Assembly (NCBI RefSeq): GCF_006980715.1
Contig: NZ_SBHN01000024.1
Span: 1-64,000 of the forward strand
From: Telmatospirillum sp. J64-1
GTDB taxonomy: Bacteria; Pseudomonadota; Alphaproteobacteria; Rhodospirillales; Magnetospirillaceae
Direction: 5' to 3'
Length of the DNA stretch: 64,000 nt
Below are positions 1 through 8,438 of this stretch, piece after piece. Every line of letters starts with the position of its first letter. Position 1 is the first letter of the stretch. The translations under genes were made by a program, and so were the position numbers. The notes beneath the pieces are model-generated. The model searched no databases, was not told the DNA's origin, and saw nothing but the letters and a program-made list of their open reading frames with translations.

Positions 1-1043
1 ACCAGCAGGCTTTCCGAGCCGTCGGTATCGACCAGGGCGCTGTCGATCTCCAGCGCGATCCACTCGTTCTCCACCCCGGCGGCATCGTCCACCGCCAGCG
101 TCGGCGCATCGGCAACGGCTTCGATGAAGACTTCCATCTTGGCCGAGATGATGGCCGTGCTGCCATTGGCTTCCCGGCTGATCGCCTCCACCAGGAAGAC
201 ATGCTCTCCGCTGTGATGTTCGGGGCGGACCAGATAGAGATTGGTCAGTTCCTGGGCGGTGAAGGTCCAGACGCCGGGCGCGACCTGAACGCCCACAGCA
301 CGTCCGGTTTCGTCGCTGAAGGAGAAACCTTCCGGCACGTCGCGCAGCGTCACCGAAAGGGTTTCCCGGCCTCTGTCGCTATCGTTCAGCGAGGCGCGGA
401 TGTCCAGGCGAATCGGCTCGTCTTCGAGTCCCGAGGCATCGGACACCAGAAGAGTCGGCGTCTGGGCGACAGGCGGTTGCCCGTCCTCGTCTTCCGGCAG
501 GGGGGCATCGCCCGGCGGGGGTTCCGGAACCTCCAGACTGGGGAGGGGCTGCCCGGCGGCGGCGGTCATGCCGGTCCAGTCATCATCGCCAAGGGTCGGT
601 GGGAGAACGTCGAGCGTCCGGACCATATCCTCAGTCCGGGGAAGATCGTCCTCCTCCTCTTCCTCGTCTTCTTCTCTCTGATCGGCAGCAGGCTGTGCCG
701 TGCCGGGCTGGACCGCATCGAACTCGGCTTCGACCACATGGTCCGTTTCCGTGGGCCGGTAGTCGTCGCCTACGATGGTCGAGGGATTGGCAAGAGTGCT
801 GCCGACAGCAGCTTGATCCGCAAGGATGCTCTCCAACGTCTGACGCCGTCCGCTCTGGACATTGGCATGGGAGAACAATTCCTCGCGCTGGGCCTCCTGG
901 CTGTCGGGCGAGAGGTCGTGCTCGACGGCATCATCGAGGGGAGAATGGCCTTTGCCGTGCAAATGCAATTGCTCGGCGACATCGACCTCGCCTTCAGCCG
1001 GGTTTTCAATGACTGCTTCGCCGTTCGGCTTCACGTCTGCCAT
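1..1043 (-). CDS. Large repeat-containing T1SS substrate / adhesin-like protein, N-terminal part (runs off window edge)
   Basis: The frame is open from an ATG at 1043 to the left edge of the window, giving 347 residues without a stop, so the 3' end lies outside. There is no Sec signal peptide, as expected for a type I substrate with a C-terminal signal. Residues 1-195 are polar, low-complexity and acidic, with a Glu/Asp run at about 124-133 and a proline-rich stretch at 170-192. From about 196 a domain of roughly 115 residues begins (TLLVSDASGLEDEPIRLDI), and a second copy starts at about 314 (TLAVDDAAGVENEWIALEI). Such tandem domains are typical of giant RTX/VCBS/cadherin-like surface proteins. 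It is the last visible gene of the operon, 43 bp after the HlyD gene, which makes it the likely cargo of that exporter. The adhesin role is inferred. Confidence 0.8.
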   Translation of the reverse strand, partial: MADVKPNGEAVIENPAEGEVDVAEQLHLHGKGHSPLDDAVEHDLSPDSQEAQREELFSHANVQSGRRQTLESILADQAAVGSTLANPSTIVGDDYRPTETDHVVEAEFDAVQPGTAQPAADQREEDEEEEEDDLPRTEDMVRTLDVLPPTLGDDDWTGMTAAAGQPLPSLEVPEPPPGDAPLPEDEDGQPPVAQTPTLLVSDASGLEDEPIRLDIRASLNDSDRGRETLSVTLRDVPEGFSFSDETGRAVGVQVAPGVWTFTAQELTNLYLVRPEHHSGEHVFLVEAISREANGSTAIISAKMEVFIEAVADAPTLAVDDAAGVENEWIALEIDSALVDTDGSESLL

Positions 1044-1086
1044 TTCAATTCCCCCTCTTCATGAAACAGGTTTCTTGTCGTTCCGA

Positions 1087-2451
1087 TCAGCGTTCGCGGA
1101 AGGCGTGGGTCAGCGAGACATGGATCGGTTTCAAGAGATATTGCAGCAGGGTCTTCTGGCCGGTCAGGATGTCTGCCTGAACGGTCATGCCGGGCAGGAT
1201 CGCATTCTGATCGGGGTCATTGCCGACATAGCTGCGGTCCAGACGCACGAGGCCGCGGTAATAGGGCTGGCCGTCCTTTTCATCCACATAGGTCGTCGCC
1301 GAGACGCTCTCGAGTTGGCCCGGAACCGAGCCGTAGCGGACGAAGTCATAGGTGGCGAACTTGACCGTCACCGGCTGTCCCTCATGGACATGGCCGATGT
1401 CACGCGGCGACAGCTTCGCCTCGACCAGCAATTCGTCATCGACGGGCACGACTTCCATCAGCAGGCCGCCGGCCGGGACCACGGCGCCGCCGTTGCGCAC
1501 CTGCAGGTTCTGCACGAAACCGCGGGCGGGCGAGAGGACATCCAGGCGGCGCACCTGGTCTTCCAGGCGCCCGATGGCCTCGTTGAGCTGCGACAATTCG
1601 GCGGTCACCGTGCCCAATTCGCCCAAAGCGTCCTGGCGCATGTTGGAATCCAGGTCGATGAGGCGTTCGCGCAATTCCTCGACGCTGCGCTGTGCCGTCT
1701 CGCGCTGCCCTTCCAGGCGCGAAATCTCGCTTTCCATGGCGGCATGCTGGCGGCTGATCTCGAAGAAGGCGATCTTGGTCGCATGGCCGGCGTCGAACAG
1801 TGTGCGGCGCATCTCGACTTCCTCGGCCAGCAAAGCCAGTTGCGAGCGGGTAGCGGTGATCTGGCGCGATGCCGCATCCATCTCGGCCTGTTCCTGGGCC
1901 AGTTCCCCGAGCAGCACGGCGCGGCGGGTGGACCAGCGTTCCAGATTGGCGCGATGGATGTCGATCTGGTCGCGCACCAGATGGGAATAGCGGTCATCGG
2001 CGAAGGAGAAATCCGGCTCGCGCCCTTCGGCGAAGGCGCGCAGGCGTTCGGCGCGCAGCCGCAATCCCACCTGCCGGGCCCGCACCTGTTCCAGTTCCGC
2101 CTCGGCCTGGACCGGATGCAGCCGCACCAGCGGCTGACCGGCCTCCACCATCTCCCGGTCGCGGACCAGGACGTCCTGCACGATGCCGCCTTCCAGATGC
2201 TGCACCACATGGACCTTGGTCCGCGGTACCACCGAGCCCGTGGTCACGGCCACTTCGTCGACTTGCATGAAATGGGCCCAGACCAGGAAGGCCAGGACGA
2301 TGGCGCAGACGATGGCGACGGCCAGCGAGGCCAGCCAGGACATACCGCGCTCCTCCAGCAGGACGAACTGCGCCAGATAGCGGATCTGGCGGCCGCCACG
2401 GCGAATGGGACGCAGCTCTGCGCTTCCGGCTGGGGGGCTGGCGGTGGTCAT
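1087..2451 (-). CDS. HlyD-family type I secretion periplasmic adaptor
   Basis: 454 residues, the usual length for HlyD/PrtE/LapC adaptors. It bridges the inner-membrane ABC exporter and a TolC-type outer-membrane channel. The order is a short cytoplasmic N-terminus, one membrane helix at about 33-62 (ASLAVAIVCAIVLAFLVWAH), a first lipoyl/barrel half-motif (VVQHLEGGIVQDVLV), and a long coiled-coil hairpin rich in Glu, Arg and Leu at about 110-270. A second half-motif (LDVLSPARGFVQNLQV) and the beta-barrel with the family sequence PGMTVQADILTGQKT near the C-terminus follow. It lies 48 bp downstream of the ABC genes and just upstream of the presumed cargo. No TolC-like gene is in the window, so the outer-membrane partner is encoded elsewhere. 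Confidence 0.93.
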   Translation of the reverse strand: MTTASPPAGSAELRPIRRGGRQIRYLAQFVLLEERGMSWLASLAVAIVCAIVLAFLVWAHFMQVDEVAVTTGSVVPRTKVHVVQHLEGGIVQDVLVRDREMVEAGQPLVRLHPVQAEAELEQVRARQVGLRLRAERLRAFAEGREPDFSFADDRYSHLVRDQIDIHRANLERWSTRRAVLLGELAQEQAEMDAASRQITATRSQLALLAEEVEMRRTLFDAGHATKIAFFEISRQHAAMESEISRLEGQRETAQRSVEELRERLIDLDSNMRQDALGELGTVTAELSQLNEAIGRLEDQVRRLDVLSPARGFVQNLQVRNGGAVVPAGGLLMEVVPVDDELLVEAKLSPRDIGHVHEGQPVTVKFATYDFVRYGSVPGQLESVSATTYVDEKDGQPYYRGLVRLDRSYVGNDPDQNAILPGMTVQADILTGQKTLLQYLLKPIHVSLTHAFRER

Positions 2452-2499
2452 GGCGAACTCTCCAAACGCGACAGGTTTTATTCTGCTTACAACTTGAAA

Positions 2500-4680
2500 C
2501 TAAAAGAGACTGGGCGGCAGGCGTTCCAGCACCTGTTTCGCCGGTCCCATCATCCGGACCTGCCCCTGCACCATGACGACGATCTTGTCGGCCAGGCGCA
2601 GATGGCTGGGACGATGGGTGACGAGGAAGACGGTGGAATGACCCTTCATGCGTTCCAGGACCTTCATGAATTGCTGGTCGCCGATGAAGTCCAGGCCGTT
2701 GGCCGGTTCGTCGAACAGGGTGACCGGCGCGCGCTTGAGATAGGCCCGCGCCAGGGACAGGCGCTGCAGCAGGTTCGAGGGCAGGCGGCGTGTGCGGCCG
2801 TCGCCGATGCGCGTCTCGAAGCCCTGCGGCAGGGCCAGGATCTCGTCCAGGCATCCGGCCTCATTGCAGGCCCAGCGCAATTCCTCGTCCGAGGCGGTGG
2901 GCTTGGCCAAGCGCAGATTTTGGGCGATGGTGCCGAAGAAGACCTCGCAATGCTGCGGCACATAGGCCACGGCCGAGCGCAGGTCGATGGGATCGACCTG
3001 GCGGATGTCCACATCGTCGAGGCGGATGCTGCCCGCCTGGGGCCGGTACATGCCGAGGATCAGCTTGAGGATCGTGGATTTGCCCGAGCCGTTGGGGCCC
3101 ACCACCGCGATCACCTCGCCCGGCTCGGCGGTGATACTTACGCCCGCGACGGCCGGATCGGATTCGGCCACATAGCGCATGGAAACCTGATTGAGCACCA
3201 CCTTGCCCTTGTAGGTCTGGGGCGGCTGAGAGGACGGGCTTTCCGGACGTTCCGGTTTGACCTGCATCAGGCGGTTGATCTGGGTGATGGAAGAGCGCAT
3301 GCGCTCGATCTGCGATAGGGTCGAGAAGCCGGTCTGCAGCGGCCGCAGCACCCACCAGACTAGGATCATCGAGGCCATCAGGGCGCCCACCGTCATCGTC
3401 CCGTCGAGCGCCGACAGCACCCCCCAGGCCAGGGTGATCAGCCCGGCGAAGATGACGATGCCCTGCGCCACGGCCGAGGAAAGGGCGGTCATCTGCGCCG
3501 AACGGTGGCTCGCCAGGGCAGCCTCGGCGGAGAGGGCGCGGAAGCGTTCCGCCCAGGCTCCCTCGGCGCTGGCGCCCTTGATGTCGGTCATCTTGGACAG
3601 CGCCTCGACCAGGAATTCCTGGCGCCGTGAAGCGGCTTGGCCGGCGGCGTTTACCGCCTTGCGCACGAAGGACAGGATCACCAGGCCGACCGCCACGTAC
3701 AGCAGGATGGCGGCGATGGGCACCAGGACGATGGGACCGGCCAGGATCGCCATGACGATCAGGAAGATCGTGGCGAAGGGCAGTTCGAAGACGACGGTGG
3801 CGAGCGAGCCGGTGAAGAATTCGCGGATGACCTCGAAATCCTTCAGCCGCGCGACCTGCGAGGAAATATTCGCCATTTCCGTATAGGGCGGCGCCAAGCC
3901 GATGAGGCGCTGGAAGATGGCGGTGCCCAGGATGTGGTCGAGCCTTGCCCCCAGATAGGCGATCATGCGCGCGCGCAGGGCCTTCAGGGCGAAATCGCCG
4001 ATCAGGGCGATGGCGATGCCGGCCAGCATGAATAGCAGCGTGATCTGCGACCCGGTGGCGACCACCTTGTCGTAGACGCCCATGATGAAGAGCGGCGTCG
4101 CCAGGACCAGGATATTGGCGATCAGGGTGACCGCCAGGGCCCGCAGGATCAGCGGCCGGAAGCGCCGGATCACGCTGCCGACGAAGGGGCCGGTCTCGGT
4201 CTGGGCCTGCGGCTTCTCGGTATTGGGCTGGAAGACATAGACCAATCCCCGCGCCTTGGTGGCGGGAATATCCACGTAATCCTGACGGTCGGGGTCGAAG
4301 ACGTGGAGCGTCTCGCCGTCATGGCGGACAATGACCTTCGCGGCTCCCTCATCCGGCACGAACAGGCAGGGCGCCAGACGGGGGTCCATGTGGTCGAGGC
4401 GCAGCTTCAGGGACCGGCTGGTATAGCCCAGTCCCGCCATGACGTTCAGGAAATCCGTCACGTCCAGTTGATCGACGAAATGGGGCAGGGTCTCGGCCAC
4501 GCGGCGGGTATCCCCCTCCCAATCCAGCGCGGCGAGCAGCGGCAGCAGGCAGGCGGCCAGATCGGTGACGGCCTTGAAGCCGCCCAGCGAACCCGAAAGC
4601 AGGTGTTCCTGAGACAGGACCTCGGCCTGGCGGGGAGTCGACCAGGAAAGGGCCGGAGCGGTCTGGGCGACGGTGCTCAT
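2500..4680 (-). CDS. Type I secretion ABC exporter with N-terminal C39-like domain
   Basis: 726 residues. Residues 1-150 resemble the C39-peptidase-like domain of HlyB/LapB exporters, but no catalytic Cys is evident, so this is probably a docking (CLD) domain and not a protease. Six membrane helices follow at about 170-440, then an ABC ATPase domain with Walker A (GPNGSGKST), a Q-loop (YVPQHCEVFFGTI), Walker B (VTLFDEPANGLD) and the switch His (VTHRPS). The signature motif is degenerate: PSNLLQRLSLARA in place of LSGGQ. The gene overlaps the upstream ABC gene by 4 bp (ATGA), which implies translational coupling and a heterodimeric exporter. Inner membrane. Confidence 0.9.
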   Translation of the reverse strand: MSTVAQTAPALSWSTPRQAEVLSQEHLLSGSLGGFKAVTDLAACLLPLLAALDWEGDTRRVAETLPHFVDQLDVTDFLNVMAGLGYTSRSLKLRLDHMDPRLAPCLFVPDEGAAKVIVRHDGETLHVFDPDRQDYVDIPATKARGLVYVFQPNTEKPQAQTETGPFVGSVIRRFRPLILRALAVTLIANILVLATPLFIMGVYDKVVATGSQITLLFMLAGIAIALIGDFALKALRARMIAYLGARLDHILGTAIFQRLIGLAPPYTEMANISSQVARLKDFEVIREFFTGSLATVVFELPFATIFLIVMAILAGPIVLVPIAAILLYVAVGLVILSFVRKAVNAAGQAASRRQEFLVEALSKMTDIKGASAEGAWAERFRALSAEAALASHRSAQMTALSSAVAQGIVIFAGLITLAWGVLSALDGTMTVGALMASMILVWWVLRPLQTGFSTLSQIERMRSSITQINRLMQVKPERPESPSSQPPQTYKGKVVLNQVSMRYVAESDPAVAGVSITAEPGEVIAVVGPNGSGKSTILKLILGMYRPQAGSIRLDDVDIRQVDPIDLRSAVAYVPQHCEVFFGTIAQNLRLAKPTASDEELRWACNEAGCLDEILALPQGFETRIGDGRTRRLPSNLLQRLSLARAYLKRAPVTLFDEPANGLDFIGDQQFMKVLERMKGHSTVFLVTHRPSHLRLADKIVVMVQGQVRMMGPAKQVLERLPPSLF

Positions 4681-6419
4681 GCCACCACCTCCGCGGTCTT
4701 GTCGCCGGACAGCGGGGGCGTCGCCGGAGCCCGGCCGCGCAGGGACGGATCCTCGCGCGGGTTCAGCCGGCCGTCGACGATTTCATAGCGGCGGTCGGCC
4801 AGTTTCAGCAGCGACGGGCGCAGGGTGACCAGGATCATGGTGATCTCGCCCTTCAATTCCTCCAGGGCCTGGCGCAGGCGTTCGTCGCCTTGCCCATCCA
4901 TGGCGGTGTTGGCTTCATCGAACAGCAGGACGCGCGGCTTCAGGGCCAGGACACGGGCAATGGCGATGCGCTGGCGGATGCCGCGCGGCATCGAATCCGA
5001 AGCGCCGTCGGCAATGCGGGTCAGGAAGCCCTGGGGCATGGTCGCCACCAATTCGTCCAGTCCCAGCCGGTGGGCCGCTTCCAGCGCCGGTTTGCGCAAT
5101 TCCTTGCGGAACATGGTCAGGTTGTCGAGCAGGGTGCCGCGGAACAGCTGCGCTTGGCTGGCGAGATAGCCGATGCCGCCATGGGCCAGGGACTCGCGGT
5201 CCCAGTCGCCGATCGGTACGCCGTCGAGCAGAACCTGCCCTTCGTTGGGCTGGATGCTGCCCCGGATCAGGCCGAGCAATGCCGATTTGCCGCAGCCATT
5301 GGCCCCGGAAATGCCGATGCATTCGCCCGGCGCCACCGTCAGGTCGAGGCCGGAGAACAGGTCTTCCTCGGCGCCTTCCCAGCGAAAGCGCACGGATTTC
5401 AACTCGATGGCGCCACGTACCTTGGCACGGTGAGGGTTGGCCGGGCGGGCGGGATGGGGCAGGGCGAAGATTTCCTCGGCCCGCTGGCGGGACAGGCGCA
5501 CTCCCTGAAGGCGTGTCCAATAGGAAACGGCGCGCTGGATCGGCTGCATGGCCCGGCCGGCGAGCAGGGTGCAGGCCGCCAGCCCGCCCACCGTCAGGGC
5601 ATTGTCGATGACGAAGGTCGAGCCGTAGGCGACCACCGCCACCATGGTCAACTGTCCGAACAGGCCCGACACGGCGAGCGCAGAAGTGTTGCGCATGACG
5701 ATGTCGTGATTGGCTTTGGCGACCGCTTCCTGCAGGCGCACATAGCGTTGCAGCATCTGGCCTTCCATCGCCATGGACTTGACGCTGTGGATGCCGCCCA
5801 GGACCTCGATGTTGAAGCTCAGCCGGCGGTCGCGCACCGTGTTGTATTCGGCGATGGCCTTGCGCAGGCCGGTGGCCTGGCGCAGCACGATCAGCCCGAA
5901 GAGAAGGAGAAGGGCCAGCGGCACCAGGACCAGCGACCCGGCCAGCAGCCAGATCAGCCCCAGGAAGACCGCGACGAAGGGCAGGTCGAGCGCCAGGGTG
6001 ACGCCGTTGTCGGCGACATTCTCCTTGATCGCCGGAATGGCCGACATGCGCTCGAAATGAACGCCCGTGCCGTCGCGTTCCAGCACATGCTCGGGCGTGC
6101 CCAGCAGATGGTTGAAGGCGGCGACGGACGCGGCATGCTCGAAGCGGGCACCGACCCAGCCGGTGATGGCCGAACGCGCCACACGCAGCACCGATTCCAG
6201 GATGAAGGCCGTGGCGACGCCCAGGACGAGAAGCAGCAGAGTGCCGTGGGAGGCATTGGGGATGATGCGGTCATAGACCTGCAGCAGCGCGAAAGGCAGG
6301 GCCAGGGCGAGGAGATTGAGGAAAAGCGAGGCGAGCGCAAGGATGGGAAGGCTTTTCCGCAGCAGTCCGAAGCTGCGCAGCGTCACTTTTGTATCAGACT
6401 TCCGATCCTTCGCGTGCAT
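4677..6419 (-). CDS. Second type I secretion ABC exporter subunit (no C39-like domain)
   Basis: 580 residues, starting directly with the membrane domain. Helices occupy about 20-300 and an ATPase domain the C-terminal 230 residues. Walker A is GANGCGKSA, the Q-loop region is YLASQAQLFRGT, the signature is diverged (SMPRGIRQRIAIARV) and Walker B is VLLFDEANTAMD. The switch-loop histidine found in the partner (VTHRPS) is Leu here (VTLRPS). One reduced nucleotide site is therefore likely, as in asymmetric heterodimeric ABC exporters. It is the first gene of the secretion operon, so the promoter should lie in the AT-rich 6420-6600 region. Pairing with the 726-residue protein is inferred from overlap and family. 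Confidence 0.88.
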   Translation of the reverse strand: MHAKDRKSDTKVTLRSFGLLRKSLPILALASLFLNLLALALPFALLQVYDRIIPNASHGTLLLLVLGVATAFILESVLRVARSAITGWVGARFEHAASVAAFNHLLGTPEHVLERDGTGVHFERMSAIPAIKENVADNGVTLALDLPFVAVFLGLIWLLAGSLVLVPLALLLLFGLIVLRQATGLRKAIAEYNTVRDRRLSFNIEVLGGIHSVKSMAMEGQMLQRYVRLQEAVAKANHDIVMRNTSALAVSGLFGQLTMVAVVAYGSTFVIDNALTVGGLAACTLLAGRAMQPIQRAVSYWTRLQGVRLSRQRAEEIFALPHPARPANPHRAKVRGAIELKSVRFRWEGAEEDLFSGLDLTVAPGECIGISGANGCGKSALLGLIRGSIQPNEGQVLLDGVPIGDWDRESLAHGGIGYLASQAQLFRGTLLDNLTMFRKELRKPALEAAHRLGLDELVATMPQGFLTRIADGASDSMPRGIRQRIAIARVLALKPRVLLFDEANTAMDGQGDERLRQALEELKGEITMILVTLRPSLLKLADRRYEIVDGRLNPREDPSLRGRAPATPPLSGDKTAEVVA

Positions 6420-6648
6420 ACCCTGTTTCCTTGGACCAGCATCAATGGCTTGAGACTTTCCCCTAAAGGAGAGGTCCCTAGCGGACAGGTGGCACGACCA
6501 TACCTCGCCTACTCCACATTAGGAGAAGAAGTATCAATTTTATCTATTCTGTCTATTTCCGAAATGTAAAAAAATGTGACGAAAAGTGTTTGCATTCCCC
6601 GTTCGACTCCTCCGGCAGGCTCCCGGGCCGGAGAACGCCTCAAAAAGG
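6420..6648. other. Non-coding gap upstream of the secretion operon
   Basis: No gene is seen between the secretion operon and the SDR terminator. The stretch 6525-6595 is markedly AT-rich for this genome and is the most likely site of the minus-strand promoter of the exporter genes. I could not pick a convincing -35/-10 pair. Confidence 0.4.
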
Positions 6649-6682
6649 AAAGGCTCCGGCGGGCCATGCCGCCGGAGCCTTT
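6649..6682 (-). terminator. Rho-independent terminator of the oxoproline operon
   Basis: A perfect 14-bp stem (arms 6649-6662 and 6669-6682, AAAGGCTCCGGCGG) with a 6-nt loop. Read on the minus strand it is followed by a pyrimidine/T-rich tail (TTTCCTTTTT). It sits 25 bp past the stop codon of the SDR gene. The plus-strand side also has a T-rich tail, so it may act in both directions. Confidence 0.8.
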
Positions 6683-6706
6683 CTTCTTCCTTCAGGCCGG
6701 GTCTGC

Positions 6707-7492
6707 TCAGATCGAGCGGATCAGGCCGCCATCGACGCGGATCACCGAGCCGGTGACATAGCTGGCCGGTGCGCTGCACAGGAAGGTGGCGACCGAGGCG
6801 AATTCCTCGACACTGCCGTAGCGCCCGGCGGGGATGGTGGCGCGGGACTGGGCGGCCACCTCCTCGACGCTCTTGCCGCTGCGCTTGGCCGCGCCTTCGT
6901 CCAGTTCGGCCACGCGCTCGGTGCCGATACGGCCGGGAACGATGACGTTCACGGTCACCCCGTCGCGTGCCACTTCCTGGGACACGGTCTTGGCCCAGGC
7001 TACCAGCGAGGCCCGCAGGGCGTTGGAGATGCCCAGGTTGGGAATCGGCTGGACCACGCCGGAGGAGGCGATCAGCAGAACGCGGCCCCAGCCATTGGCC
7101 TGCATGCCCGGAAGCGCGGCGCTGCCCAGCTCGATCAGGCGCAGGACCATCTGCTGGAACTGTGCCGACCAGGTTTCAGAGGGCACGCCCAGGGTGGGGC
7201 CGGCCGGCGGGCCGCCGGAATTCAGCACCAGGACGTCCACGCCGCCCAGCTTCTGCCCGGCGGCCTCGATGATGGCCTGTGCGGCCTTCTCGTCGGCCAG
7301 ATCCACCGAGAGGATTTCGGCGGACCCGCCCTTCGCGGCGATCTCGTCCGCTGCCGCCTGCAGCCGGTCGAGCGACCGGCCGCAGAGCAGGACCTTGGCG
7401 CCTTCGGCGGCAAGCTGATCGGCAATTCCCCTGCCCAGGCCGCGCGTGGCGCCCAGAACGACGGCGCGCTTGCCTTTCAAGCCTAGTTCCAT
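6707..7492 (-). CDS. SDR-family protein lacking the YxxxK catalytic pair
   Basis: 261 residues with a Rossmann fold. The dinucleotide motif GATRGLG is at 14-20, the family NSGGPPAG at 91-98, and Ser143/144 are present. Where classical SDRs have YxxxK, this protein reads ISNALRA at about 155-161, with no Tyr and no Lys. This matches a known divergent branch annotated as 3-oxoacyl-ACP reductase-like SDR, in which PNLxxSNALR is conserved. The C-terminal part (VNVIVPGRIGTERV) is otherwise typical. It is the last gene of the cluster, one base after the DapA-like gene. A reductase or epimerase role on an oxoproline-derived compound is only a guess. Confidence 0.85.
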   Translation of the reverse strand: MELGLKGKRAVVLGATRGLGRGIADQLAAEGAKVLLCGRSLDRLQAAADEIAAKGGSAEILSVDLADEKAAQAIIEAAGQKLGGVDVLVLNSGGPPAGPTLGVPSETWSAQFQQMVLRLIELGSAALPGMQANGWGRVLLIASSGVVQPIPNLGISNALRASLVAWAKTVSQEVARDGVTVNVIVPGRIGTERVAELDEGAAKRSGKSVEEVAAQSRATIPAGRYGSVEEFASVATFLCSAPASYVTGSVIRVDGGLIRSI

Positions 7493-7493
7493 G

Positions 7494-8426
7494 TCAGTTC
7501 CATCCCTTCATCTTCTTTTCCATGCGGGCGATCATGGCGGTCAGGTCGTCATGATCCTCGGCGCTGAACACCGGACCCGGCGCCCGCACCTTCGACGAGG
7601 CCAGGATGCCACGACGATGCAGGATTTCCTTGCGCACGGCCAGGCCCATGCCGGGCTGGTATTCGTGGCGCAGCAGGGGCAGGTAGATGTCGTAGAGGTC
7701 TTCGGCCTTCTCGGTCTCGCCCTTGCGGAACAGATCGACCACCTGGACCAGCACTTCGGGATAGGAGAAGCCGGACATGGCGCCGTCGGCGCCGCGGCGC
7801 ATTTCCTGGCACAGATGGATGGCGCCGTTGCCGCACAGGATGCTGATGCGGCGCTGGCCCTTGGCCTCCAGCTTGCGGATCGCCGACAGCTTGTTCAGGC
7901 CGGGGAATTCCTCGTGCTTGAGCATGACGAATTGCGGGAATTCCTCGATCAGGCGCGACAAAGCGGGGACAGAAATGCTGACGCCGGTGAATTGCGGATA
8001 GTCCTGGAAGACGACCGGCACGTCCGCGCCCAGGGTCTGGAAGACGGTGCGGAAATAGTTCACCACCTGCTCGTCGGTCTTCAGGCCGGTGCCGGGCGCG
8101 ATCATCACCCCGGCGGCGCCGGCGTCCATCACGTCGCCGACGAAATTCTTCATGTTGTCCAGGCCCGGAGAGCTGGCACCGACGACCACCGGCACGCGGC
8201 CGTTCACGCGCTTCAGCACGTGATTGGCATAGAGGCGGGATTCGTCGGCGGTCAGCTTCTGCGCTTCGCCCATCATGCCCAGGATGGTGAAGCCGGTGAC
8301 ACCGCTGTCGATGTAGAACTCGACCAGGCGGTCGGTGCTCTCCAGGTCCAGCCGTCCGTCTTCGCTGAAGGGCGTGACGGAGATGATGTAGACGCCGCTG
8401 GTGTCGCCGTTGATGGAAAAGGCCAC
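7494..8426 (-). CDS. Dihydrodipicolinate synthase / N-acetylneuraminate lyase family aldolase
   Basis: 310 residues, a class I (Schiff-base) TIM-barrel lyase. The Schiff-base Lys is K170 (VMLKHEEFPG) and the catalytic Tyr is Y143 (FQDYPQFTG). The substrate loop reads ILGMMGEAQKL at about 48-58, where DapA has GTTGE, so true lysine-pathway activity is unlikely. The start is GTG at 8426, preceded by a strong AGGAGGTAAGA. It lies in a catabolic operon between a GntR regulator and an SDR. DHDPS-like lyases in such settings act on 2-oxo acids or their hydroxy/amino analogues. The substrate here is unknown. Confidence 0.87.
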   Translation of the reverse strand: MAFSINGDTSGVYIISVTPFSEDGRLDLESTDRLVEFYIDSGVTGFTILGMMGEAQKLTADESRLYANHVLKRVNGRVPVVVGASSPGLDNMKNFVGDVMDAGAAGVMIAPGTGLKTDEQVVNYFRTVFQTLGADVPVVFQDYPQFTGVSISVPALSRLIEEFPQFVMLKHEEFPGLNKLSAIRKLEAKGQRRISILCGNGAIHLCQEMRRGADGAMSGFSYPEVLVQVVDLFRKGETEKAEDLYDIYLPLLRHEYQPGMGLAVRKEILHRRGILASSKVRAPGPVFSAEDHDDLTAMIARMEKKMKGWN

Positions 8427-8438
8427 TCTTACCTCCTG

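Noticed and set aside
544-564. TAAAG (residues 160-164) in the repeat protein as a LapG-type cleavage site
   Set aside because: The LapA retention-module sequence around it is missing and no LapD or LapG gene is in the window; chance match is likely in an Ala-rich segment.
862-3318. Long plus-strand open frame of about 800 codons
   Set aside because: It is antisense to the HlyD and ABC exporter genes, which carry clear motifs. The plus-strand translation is His/Gln/Asp-rich with no recognisable domain, a usual artefact of high-GC coding DNA.
4890-6569. Plus-strand open frame opposite the second ABC exporter
   Set aside because: Same artefact; the minus strand has Walker A, Walker B and membrane helices, and the plus-strand product is low-complexity.
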